From Kiritimatiellia bacterium (lineage in GTDB: Bacteria > Verrucomicrobiota > Kiritimatiellia > SLAD01), in NCBI GenBank assembly GCA_007128275.1, contig SKXR01000135.1, positions 1-8,339 of the forward strand: 8,339 nt of DNA, written 5' to 3'. The translations under genes and the position numbers were made by a program. The notes beneath the pieces were generated by a model. The model was not told the origin of the DNA. It did not search any database and was given only the letters and a program-made list of their open reading frames with translations. Positions within the stretch are counted from its first letter, which is position 1. Each line of letters opens with the position of its first letter. Of this stretch, positions 1 to 5,782 are shown piece after piece.

Positions 1-128
1 GCGGTGGCAGAGTCCTCTGAAGCGAAGCGGAAGAGGACGGCGACACCGCTTTGGATAATGATTGCCCAAACGCACGCATCCAAGCCAAAGCGGCGTCGAC
101 GCTGCGCTCTGCCGCCGCAGTCCAAAAA
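1..128. repeat. Dispersed paired inverted-repeat element, copy A (left edge cut by window)
   Basis: Two arms in inverted orientation flank a 30-base centre (55-84). The left arm is 1-54 and the right arm about 85-128. Read as reverse complement, the right arm matches the left at its outer part (11 of 12 bases, 1-12 against 107-118) and at its inner part (14 of 16, 39-54 against 85-100). The same layout, with a centre of the same length, recurs at 4835-4949; both copies share GGCGACACCGCTTT at the end of the left arm. The left arm of this copy carries extra bases that form a small hairpin (12-38). No coding sequence is credible here. It resembles REP/BIME-type or MITE-like dispersed palindromes, but the family is not identified. 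Confidence 0.7.
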
Positions 129-160
129 GAAACGCCAGCGCAAGCCATCTCACGAAGTTA

Positions 161-178
161 ATCCCGCCTCGGCGGGGT
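161..178. repeat. Short GC-rich hairpin
   Basis: CCCGCC at 163-168 pairs perfectly with GGCGGG at 171-176 across a two-base turn, and the stem can extend outward by a T-G and an A-T pair. G-rich sequence follows (runs of four, three and three G to about 187). There is no T-tract on either side, so it is not a convincing terminator. It lies between the inverted-repeat element and the heptamer array, and its role is unknown. Confidence 0.5.
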
Positions 179-219
179 GGGTTGGGTCATATACCGGAAA
201 GAATCAGGCATGGTATCAC

Positions 220-282
220 TTGGACGTTGAACGTTGAATGTTGGACGTTAAACATCGAACACTCAACGCTGAACATCGAACG
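220..282. repeat. Degenerate heptanucleotide tandem array, nine units
   Basis: Nine consecutive 7-base units can be read without gaps: TTGGACG, TTGAACG, TTGAATG, TTGGACG, TTAAACA, TCGAACA, CTCAACG, CTGAACA, TCGAACG. The consensus is TTGAACG. A seven-base period is not a multiple of three and there is no credible gene around it, so this is a non-coding tandem repeat. It resembles the short tandemly repeated heptamers described in filamentous cyanobacteria in form only. The units have diverged, which suggests an old array or one spread and copied imperfectly. Confidence 0.75.
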
Positions 283-385
283 ATCCTTCCTTCAGGTTTC
301 AGGTTTCATCCCTCATCCTTCTCTTCAGGTTTCATCCCTCCCTCCATCCGCCCGTCCACCCGTCCATTCTTCCCTCCCCGCTCCC
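283..385. repeat. Polypyrimidine tract with internal direct duplications
   Basis: The plus strand is almost entirely C and T, with very few G. The 17-base string TTCAGGTTTCATCCCTC occurs exactly twice (298-314 and 324-340), and the octamer CCCGTCCA occurs twice in tandem (351-358, 359-366). The complementary strand has many GGG runs, so it could form G-quadruplex or triplex structure, although one loop would be long. It sits just upstream of the first operon and separates it from the repeats to the left. Confidence 0.6.
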
Positions 386-440
386 GAACACGCACCCGGT
401 CTTGCACTGTCGCGGTGTTTGGAGTAGCGTACCGCACTTG

Positions 441-1082
441 ATGAAGACCCCTACAGATATCGGAAAAGACGTGGATCGCTTGATTGAAGGCCACTATTAC
501 AGCGAGGATTACGAGCTGGAATGGGCGGGAAAGGCGTATGTGGACAGCTTGTCGGAGGACGAGCGCCGGGTGTTCGAAGCCGTGATGGTCCAGCGGCTTT
601 CGTCGAAGCCTGGATTGGCCGATGTGTCCGTGTGTGCGCGGCTGGCGTTGCCGTCGTTGACGCCGTCTCTGGCTGCGTTGTTGGACAAGGAGCCGCACAG
701 TTCCGCCATGAGCCGTGCCCTGTTGGCGGCGTTGGCCCAGTGCCCGGACGAGCGTGCGTATGCTGCGGTGGAGCGGTTCATGGAATCGGAACAGGAAGGG
801 GAGGCCTTGGCATGCCTTGCCCGAATGAATTTCAAGCGGGCCTTGCCCCATTTGCGGTGGGCGATGCAGAAAGATCATCTGCATAATTTTTGCATTCACG
901 CGCTGCATGAGTACATGCGCCATGCCGGAATGGACGCGTTGCTTGAAAGCGTGCGGAAACTCGTTGAACCGAATCGCGACGTGCTCACCCCCCATCTTAG
1001 GAAGATCCTGACATCCAAGAAAGGGTCCTTCAACCCGTTCTCGGAAGAAGAATTGGATGCGGTATTGGCGGCCTTGATATGA
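441..1082 (+). CDS. Hypothetical alpha-helical (HEAT-like) protein
   Basis: The product is 213 residues, and I do not recognise the family. It has no signal peptide or membrane segment, so it should be cytoplasmic. From about residue 35 to 190 it reads as successive amphipathic helices with short turns (for example 67-82, 88-100, 104-116, 118-128, 131-143, 147-159, 163-175), which resembles HEAT or armadillo-like scaffolds. This is a visual impression, not a domain match. I chose the ATG at 441. A TTG at 402 in the same frame would add 13 residues but gives no better start. A weak GGAG lies 16 bases before the ATG, so the start is only moderately certain. The stop overlaps the ATG of the HAD gene (ATGA), so it is the first gene of a translationally coupled three-gene operon. 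A binding or scaffold role is possible but unsupported. Confidence 0.75.
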   Translation: MKTPTDIGKDVDRLIEGHYYSEDYELEWAGKAYVDSLSEDERRVFEAVMVQRLSSKPGLADVSVCARLALPSLTPSLAALLDKEPHSSAMSRALLAALAQCPDERAYAAVERFMESEQEGEALACLARMNFKRALPHLRWAMQKDHLHNFCIHALHEYMRHAGMDALLESVRKLVEPNRDVLTPHLRKILTSKKGSFNPFSEEELDAVLAALI

Positions 1083-1768
1083 CCGAGCGTAAGTCCATCC
1101 AAGCCGTGGTATTCGACTTCGACGGCGTCATTGCGGACACCGAACCGCTTCATTACCAGTCCTTCTGCCGCGTGGTGGCGCCGGACGGTTTGGCGTGTAC
1201 ATGGGAAGAGTATGTGCGCGATTACATCGGATACGATGACCGGGACCTGTTTCGGGCCGCGTACCGAAACGCAAGCCGCACCCTCTCGGAGTCGGATCTC
1301 CGCGACCGCGTGAAGGCCAAGGCCCTCGCATTCATCGAATTGACCGCGGACGGTGTTCACGCCTACGACGGCATCCCTGAATTGATCCATCACGTGCATG
1401 CCCGATATCCCGTGGCCTTGTGTTCGGGCGCTTTGCGCAGTGATATCGATCCGATTCTTGGGCAGTTGGGTTTGTCACACGTATTCCAGACTATCGTGAC
1501 GGCGGAGGATGTGGAGGTGAGCAAGCCCGATCCGGCTTGTTACCGGTTGGCGGTTCGGCGCTTGGGCGAGGCCCTTGGACGGACATTGGTTTCCGGGGAC
1601 TGTGTGGCCATCGAGGATACGCCCAGCGGGATTCAGGCGGCGAAAGCGGCGGGCCTGACCGTATGGGCGGTGGCGCATACGCACGATCCGGAATCCATAG
1701 CACAAGCCGACCAGGTATTCGATGCCTTGCCGGAAATACTCGATCGATTGGGAGGGTGCGAACAATGA
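1079..1768 (+). CDS. HAD-superfamily hydrolase, beta-phosphoglucomutase-like
   Basis: The product is 229 residues, the usual length for HAD subfamily I enzymes with a small helical C1 cap. All four catalytic motifs are visible. Motif I is FDFDGVIADTEPLH, with nucleophile Asp13 and acid/base Asp15; the cap runs from about 20 to 95. Motif II is CSGA with Ser116, motif III is SKPDP with Lys149, and motif IV is AIEDTPSGIQAAKAAGL with Glu179 and Asp180 for magnesium. The family hydrolyses or transfers phosphate on small sugar phosphates or phosphoglycolate through an aspartyl-phosphate. The motifs fit a phosphatase or phosphoglucomutase, and the sequence does not decide the substrate. It is expected to be cytosolic. 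Start and stop overlap both neighbours by ATGA, so its synthesis is probably coupled to theirs, but neither neighbour reveals the pathway. Confidence 0.93.
   Translation: MTERKSIQAVVFDFDGVIADTEPLHYQSFCRVVAPDGLACTWEEYVRDYIGYDDRDLFRAAYRNASRTLSESDLRDRVKAKALAFIELTADGVHAYDGIPELIHHVHARYPVALCSGALRSDIDPILGQLGLSHVFQTIVTAEDVEVSKPDPACYRLAVRRLGEALGRTLVSGDCVAIEDTPSGIQAAKAAGLTVWAVAHTHDPESIAQADQVFDALPEILDRLGGCEQ
1751..1756 (+). promoter_or_regulatory. Ribosome binding site for the TPR gene
   Basis: GGAGGG lies eight bases before the ATG at 1765, inside the end of the HAD gene. It decides the start of the TPR protein, whose frame stays open upstream to 1537 only because it overlaps the HAD gene. Confidence 0.75.
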
Positions 1769-3045
1769 GCATGGATGGTCTGTCGAAGTGCTTGCTGATC
1801 GCGCTCTGTGGGGGGGTATGCGGGGGAACCCCGCGCGTCGAATCCAGTCCCGTCATCCTGATGGACGGGTTTCTGGTGGATCGCCTTGAAACGTCCGAAT
1901 CCGTACAACCGGATACGGACGAGATTCCGCGCCGTTCACTCGAGACCCTCTTTCGGGCCCCGCCGGAATCACTCAGCCTGGATATTCAGCCGTCGGCCCC
2001 CGCTCACGGGGCGGGTGGCGAAGTTGCACGCCGCCAACGGGCGGCTCAACTCCATTTCAATGAAAGGCGCTGGGAAAGCGCGCTCCGCGAGTACCAGCAA
2101 TTGATGCGCTTGCAGCCGGGACATATGCCGTTCGTGTCACGAGCCGCTTTATTGGCCCTTCAGTTAGGGCAATACAGCATTGCCGACGCCTACCTTCTTG
2201 ATCTGAGTCGCACCGCCCCGTTGAAGGCGGATTATTTGGTGGCGTGGGGTGGTGTATTGATTCGCCTAGCCCGATACGACGAGGCGGGAGAACGGCTGGA
2301 AGAGGCCCTGGCGCTTGAACAAGACAATCTTATGGCGCGATACAAACAGTTGATGTTGGATGTGGTGACAGACAGAGAAATCAATGAGCGTTTCTGGCTA
2401 TATCGTCCCGTGCCGGAGCTGGTGTTGGTGGCGGGGTGGCTGGCCGGGGATGAACATGTGTTACGGCAACTGATGGGCGAAACAGGTTACGAGCGGATGG
2501 TACAGGCGGCGTTTGGCGATGTCCCGGCTCAATCCTTGATGCCGCTTTACCGCGCGCTCCGCGAGGCCAGCCAACACTTGAACGCGGAAGAATGGGAGAA
2601 AGCCGACGAACGATTGACGGAAGCCCTGGTGCTGGGAGCGGATCGCCCCTTTCTGCATTTGGAAGTAACCCGTTGTCTGCTCGAGTCGGGGGATGAACAA
2701 GGGGCGGTTGTCCGTGCTCAAGCATTGATGAACAGATATGGGAAAGCGGTGGAACTACGATACGGATACGGCTATATCCTTGTGAAAGCCGGTGAATACG
2801 CGAGTGCGGTGGAAGTGCTGTCGGAAGTATCTTCCGAATTCGCCGATCAATGGCATATACGCATTGCGCTGGCTTATGCCTTGGCCGGTGCATCTCAAAT
2901 GGATGCGGCCTGGCCGATCATCGAGGACATGGCCGAGCAATTTCCGGACCAATTTCCCGTCTGGATGGAGGGCGATACCCCTTATCTCGATGCCATTCGC
3001 TCGGATCCGCGCTACAACCAATTGTCCCTCCCCGGATTGCCTTAG
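1765..3045 (+). CDS. TPR-repeat protein, probably exported
   Basis: The product is 426 residues. A short N-terminal hydrophobic stretch (about 8-20, KCLLIALCGGVCGG) preceded by Lys8 looks like a weak signal peptide; neither cysteine sits in a proper lipobox. Residues 25-85 are low-complexity and proline-rich. Tetratricopeptide-like helix pairs follow at about 87-120, 121-154 and 155-190, with the typical A/G/Y/A spacing (RYDEAGERLEEALALEQDN). A less regular middle follows (195-275), then more TPR-like pairs to about 400. The C-terminal SDPRYNQL resembles the end of many bacterial TPR proteins. TPRs mediate protein-protein contacts; no catalytic domain is seen. The start is set by the ribosome site at 1751. 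A run of seven G (1810-1816) lies in the signal-sequence codons. It is the last gene of the coupled operon, and its partner is unknown. Confidence 0.85.
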   Translation: MSMDGLSKCLLIALCGGVCGGTPRVESSPVILMDGFLVDRLETSESVQPDTDEIPRRSLETLFRAPPESLSLDIQPSAPAHGAGGEVARRQRAAQLHFNERRWESALREYQQLMRLQPGHMPFVSRAALLALQLGQYSIADAYLLDLSRTAPLKADYLVAWGGVLIRLARYDEAGERLEEALALEQDNLMARYKQLMLDVVTDREINERFWLYRPVPELVLVAGWLAGDEHVLRQLMGETGYERMVQAAFGDVPAQSLMPLYRALREASQHLNAEEWEKADERLTEALVLGADRPFLHLEVTRCLLESGDEQGAVVRAQALMNRYGKAVELRYGYGYILVKAGEYASAVEVLSEVSSEFADQWHIRIALAYALAGASQMDAAWPIIEDMAEQFPDQFPVWMEGDTPYLDAIRSDPRYNQLSLPGLP

Positions 3046-3133
3046 AGGGGATTGCGGTTGCCCGGCACGGGGCTCCGGGTCCCGGGTACACGAGCGAGGC
3101 CGTGCGTTATGCGGTGGAAAAATCTAAAACCCT

Positions 3134-3182
3134 TCTTGCGCTTCCGTGGTTGTCCGTGTAACCTCTTGCGCTTGTAGTGGTT
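3134..3182 (+). repeat. Imperfect direct repeat upstream of infA
   Basis: TCTTGCGCTT occurs exactly at 3134-3143 and again at 3164-3173, 30 bases apart. Each copy is followed by GTGGTT and then TC within a few bases, so about 20 bases look duplicated. It lies in the leader of infA and could be an operator or just a local duplication. Confidence 0.5.
3136..3164 (+). promoter_or_regulatory. Weak candidate sigma70-like promoter for infA
   Basis: TTGCGC (3136-3141) and TAACCT (3159-3164) are separated by 17 bases. The first keeps TTG of the consensus and the second matches only three of six positions. Transcription would start about 25 bases before the infA start codon. This is a pattern match only, and the promoter consensus of this organism is unknown. 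Confidence 0.2.
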
Positions 3183-3187
3183 TTGTC

Positions 3188-3192
3188 AGGAG
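3188..3192 (+). promoter_or_regulatory. Ribosome binding site of infA
   Basis: AGGAG lies five bases before the ATG at 3198. It argues against the in-frame GTG at 3177, which would add seven residues not found in other IF-1 proteins. Confidence 0.75.
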
Positions 3193-3197
3193 ATATT

Positions 3198-3425
3198 ATG
3201 GCGGAAACGAAAGAAGAACTTGTGCAGTTGGAAGGCGTGGTGACGAAAGTCATGCCCGCCACCATGTATAAGGTGAAATTGGCCAATGGCCACGAGATTT
3301 TGGCGCATATATCCGGGAAAATGCGCAAACACTTCATCCGCATCACAAACGGGGACCGAGTGACGGTGGAGATGTCCCCCTACGATCTGAGCAAGGGCCG
3401 GATTACGTATCGCCACCGGAACTGA
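3198..3425 (+). CDS. infA: Translation initiation factor IF-1
   Basis: The product is 75 residues, close to the usual 72, and forms a single S1/OB-fold domain. The family signature is plain: NTM-like PATMYKVKLANGHEILAHIS, then GKMRKHFIRI, then GDRVTVEMSPYDLSKGRI near the C-terminus. IF-1 binds the A site of the 30S subunit and assists IF-2 and IF-3 in start-codon selection. The N-terminus (MAETKEELVQLEG) is a few residues longer than in E. coli. The start at 3198 is supported by AGGAG five bases upstream. The gap of about 150 bases to the upstream TPR gene suggests its own transcription start. It is followed after 33 bases by a sodium symporter gene on the same strand, and not by ribosomal-protein genes as in many genomes. 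Confidence 0.97.
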   Translation: MAETKEELVQLEGVVTKVMPATMYKVKLANGHEILAHISGKMRKHFIRITNGDRVTVEMSPYDLSKGRITYRHRN

Positions 3426-3458
3426 CGGTTTTGCGCGCTTTGACCGGGAGCTGAAGGA

Positions 3459-4826
3459 ATGGCTACACCACAGGACCGCGGCCATTGGGGAAGTCGGCTC
3501 GGGTTTATTCTGGCTGCGGCCGGATCGGCCATTGGGCTGGGCAATATTTGGAAGTTCCCCTATATCGCCGGTGAGAACGGTGGCGGGATCTTCGTTTTCA
3601 TCTACCTAACCTGCATTGCACTGGTCGGTCTCCCGATCATGATCGCCGAAATCCTGATCGGCCGATCCACACAGAAATCCCCGGTGGGCGCCTTCAAGAC
3701 GCTCTACAAACCGGACAGCCCCTGGGTTGGAGTCGGATGGCTGGGTGTGGCTTCGGCCTTCGTGATTCTCTCTTTCTACAGCGTGGTGGCCGGTTGGTCC
3801 ATGCACTATGTGTACCTCTCGCTGAAAGGCGTATTCACCGTATATGAACCGGGCGGTACGGAGGCCGTGTTCGGTCAGTTGTTTGCGAATCCCAAGGTGA
3901 ATATCTTCTGGCACGTCCTGTTTATGGGAGTCGCGATTTCGGTTGTCATTGCCGGTGTGCACAAGGGGGTGGAGCGGTGGAGCGAAATTCTCATGCCCGT
4001 CATGTTGGGCATGTTGCTGGTCATGTTCGGGAGCGCCCTGACCATGAGCGGATTCCAAGAGGCCGTGCAATTCGTCTTCAGTCCCTCTACGGAAAACTTG
4101 ACCCGCGCCGGCGTGCTGGAAGCCTTGGGCCATAGTTTCTTCACGCTCAGTCTGGGCATGGGCGCGATGATCACCTACGGCAGCTATCTCCGCTCCAAGG
4201 ACGACGCCATCAAATCGTCGTTCCTGATCGCCCTGTTTGACACCGGAGTGGCTTTGCTGGCCTGCCTGGTGTTGTTCCCCATCACCTTCACCTACGGCAT
4301 GGAACCCTCGGCGGGACCGGGCCTGGTCTTCGTGAATCTGCCGATCGCGTTCTCCAAAATGCCCGGCGGATCAATGCTCGCCACAATCTTTTTCGCCCTC
4401 TTGTCCTTCGCGGCCTTGACCAGCGCCATGTCGTTGCTGGAAGTCGCGACGGCCTATTTCATCGACGAACGCGGATGGCGTCGTTCGAAAGCGGTGCTGG
4501 TGACCGGTTCAATTATCATCCTGCTCGGTCTCCCCTCGGCGATGAGCGGGACGACAGGCTTTTTCGGAACCGGTATGAGCGAGTCGTTCATCGGGATGAG
4601 TTGGTTTGAACTCTTCGATTATCTGGCGAGCAACTGGATGCTGCCCCTGGGCGGATTGGGTATCGCGATATTCATGGCTTGGCGCGTGGGCGAGAAGGCG
4701 CGGGTAGCGGCTTTCACGGCGGGCACCACCTGGGGCCGGCTCTACTTCGGCTGGATCCATCTGCTCCGCTATCTCGTTCCCATCGCCGTCCTGGCGGTCT
4801 TCCTCCACGCCATCGGCGTGTTGTAG
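3459..4826 (+). CDS. Sodium-dependent amino-acid transporter, NSS/SNF family
   Basis: The product is 455 residues with 11 likely membrane segments (about 15-35, 43-67, 88-120, 147-166, 174-194, 221-243, 253-279, 305-335, 344-360, 382-408, 427-453), the 11-segment layout seen in several bacterial relatives such as Tyt1. TM1 carries the family signature GSAIGLGNIWKFPY. Aligned by eye with LeuT, Asn29 and Thr229 match sodium site 1, and Ala318, Thr321 and Ser322 match sodium site 2. Tyr107 matches the tyrosine that binds the substrate carboxylate. Asp261 falls at LeuT Asn286, and LeuT Glu290 is replaced by alanine. This predicts sodium-coupled uptake of an amino acid at the inner membrane; the substrate cannot be read. 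GGGAG lies eight bases before the ATG. It is probably co-transcribed with infA, 33 bases upstream, and converges on rluA-like. Confidence 0.93.
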   Translation: MATPQDRGHWGSRLGFILAAAGSAIGLGNIWKFPYIAGENGGGIFVFIYLTCIALVGLPIMIAEILIGRSTQKSPVGAFKTLYKPDSPWVGVGWLGVASAFVILSFYSVVAGWSMHYVYLSLKGVFTVYEPGGTEAVFGQLFANPKVNIFWHVLFMGVAISVVIAGVHKGVERWSEILMPVMLGMLLVMFGSALTMSGFQEAVQFVFSPSTENLTRAGVLEALGHSFFTLSLGMGAMITYGSYLRSKDDAIKSSFLIALFDTGVALLACLVLFPITFTYGMEPSAGPGLVFVNLPIAFSKMPGGSMLATIFFALLSFAALTSAMSLLEVATAYFIDERGWRRSKAVLVTGSIIILLGLPSAMSGTTGFFGTGMSESFIGMSWFELFDYLASNWMLPLGGLGIAIFMAWRVGEKARVAAFTAGTTWGRLYFGWIHLLRYLVPIAVLAVFLHAIGVL

Positions 4827-4834
4827 ATCCTTCA

Positions 4835-4949
4835 TGGCGTGCGGGGGCAACGAGCAGAGCGAGGCGACACCGCTTTCATTTGGGCAAAGCGCGCCCGGCT
4901 GGGTCAAAAGCGCCGTCGCGTCGTAGACTCCTTGCCGGCGCACTCCAAA
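4835..4949. repeat. Dispersed paired inverted-repeat element, copy B
   Basis: The left arm (4835-4876) and right arm (about 4907-4949) are imperfect inverted copies. The first 20 bases match at 16 positions and the last 12 at 10, with a less conserved stretch between. The centre, 4877-4906, is 30 bases, as in copy A at the left of the window, and is itself partly similar to that centre. The element fills almost the whole gap between the converging stop codons of the symporter (4826) and the pseudouridine synthase (4952). It might fold into a long stem in transcripts from either side and so limit read-through, although there is no T-tract of terminator quality. Confidence 0.7.
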
Positions 4950-4951
4950 TA

Positions 4952-5782
4952 TCACAAGCCGAAGGTCTTCAGCGTCTTCTTGAAATCCTCCGGCAACGGG
5001 GCGGTGACGCGGATCACGGCTCCCTTAGCGCCCAAAGGCGCCTGGAATACGGAGGCATGCAACATCTGGCGCGGCACCGACCGGAGCCGCTCGTCATCCA
5101 TTCGCCCCCTAAAATATTCGCGGTCCCCGAGCACCGGGTGCCCGATCCCGCTCAGATGTTTTCGAATCTGGTGCGTGCGGCCCGTGTCGATCTTAATGCG
5201 CAAATGCGCCGCGTTTTCATTCCCTGAAAGTACGGTCCAATGCGTGATGGCGGAATCACCCTCAATCTTCTTGGTGATGGTCCGCTGCGGGGCCGTGGGC
5301 CGGCCTCGCACAATGGCTTGATATATCTTCAAGACCTTGCCTGCCCGGAAGAGGGCGACGGCCCGGTCAAAAGCAGCGGGTGCCCGGGCTACCAGCAAAC
5401 ATCCAGACGTGTCACTGTCCAGGCGGTGCACGGCGGTGAGGCCGGGTTCGGCAAGCTGCTTTCGGAGGAGCGTTTCTACGCTCTTGGCGCCGTTCGACAA
5501 GATTCCGTGCGGCTTATCGATGAGTAAATAATCGGCGTTCTCAAAGAGCACGGCGACGTGGCGTTGCCCGCAATCTGTCGGGGGCGCGGAAGTCGCAATT
5601 TCGACCACGTCGCCGGGCTTGAGTTCGTGCCGTGCCATCCATACCCGTCTACGATTGACGAACACCTTCCGTTCATCCAGCAGCCGCTTGGCTTTGCGCA
5701 GAGAACAACCCAAACGATCCGCCAGGTGTTGTACCAGTTGAATCGGTGTCTCTTGAGGCGTGAGTGTGTAGTTCTGCTTCAT
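4952..5782 (-). CDS. RluA-family RNA pseudouridine synthase
   Basis: The product is 276 residues, a little shorter than typical RluC or RluD. An S4 RNA-binding domain occupies about 13-63 (LGCSLRKAKRLLDERKVFVN), followed by the catalytic domain. The signature HRLDSDTSG (119-127) carries the catalytic Asp122. Supporting motifs are LLIDKPHGI (86-94), GRTHQIRKHL (201-210), GHPVLGD (214-220) and the MLHA motif (240-243). The enzyme converts specific uridines in rRNA or tRNA to pseudouridine; the S4 domain favours an RluC/RluD-like rRNA target, but the site cannot be assigned. Its ATG overlaps the stop of the TMTC-like gene (TAATG), so the two are probably co-transcribed and translationally coupled. 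It converges with the symporter gene across the inverted-repeat element. Confidence 0.94.
   Translation of the reverse strand: MKQNYTLTPQETPIQLVQHLADRLGCSLRKAKRLLDERKVFVNRRRVWMARHELKPGDVVEIATSAPPTDCGQRHVAVLFENADYLLIDKPHGILSNGAKSVETLLRKQLAEPGLTAVHRLDSDTSGCLLVARAPAAFDRAVALFRAGKVLKIYQAIVRGRPTAPQRTITKKIEGDSAITHWTVLSGNENAAHLRIKIDTGRTHQIRKHLSGIGHPVLGDREYFRGRMDDERLRSVPRQMLHASVFQAPLGAKGAVIRVTAPLPEDFKKTLKTFGL

Noticed and set aside
220..340. Possible CRISPR array
   Set aside because: The units are contiguous heptamers without spacers, and the 17-base duplication occurs only twice with a 9-base gap.
4..427. Overlapping plus-strand open frames at the left edge
   Set aside because: They run through the inverted-repeat element and the heptamer array and consist of repeat translation (for example TLNVE/TLNIE blocks).
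402..430. Promoter-like TTGCAC and TAGCGT, 17 bases apart, before the first gene
   Set aside because: The second box matches the consensus poorly and lies only ten bases from the start codon, so it would give an almost leaderless transcript.
306..995. Minus-strand open frame of 229 codons across the first gene
   Set aside because: It is rich in Arg, His and Gln, as expected of a GC-rich antisense frame, and it runs into the polypyrimidine tract; the plus-strand gene is coupled to the next gene by an ATGA overlap.
3061..3086. GC-rich inverted repeats (CCGGG/CCCGG) after the TPR gene as a terminator
   Set aside because: The possible stems are short and mutually exclusive, and no T-tract follows.
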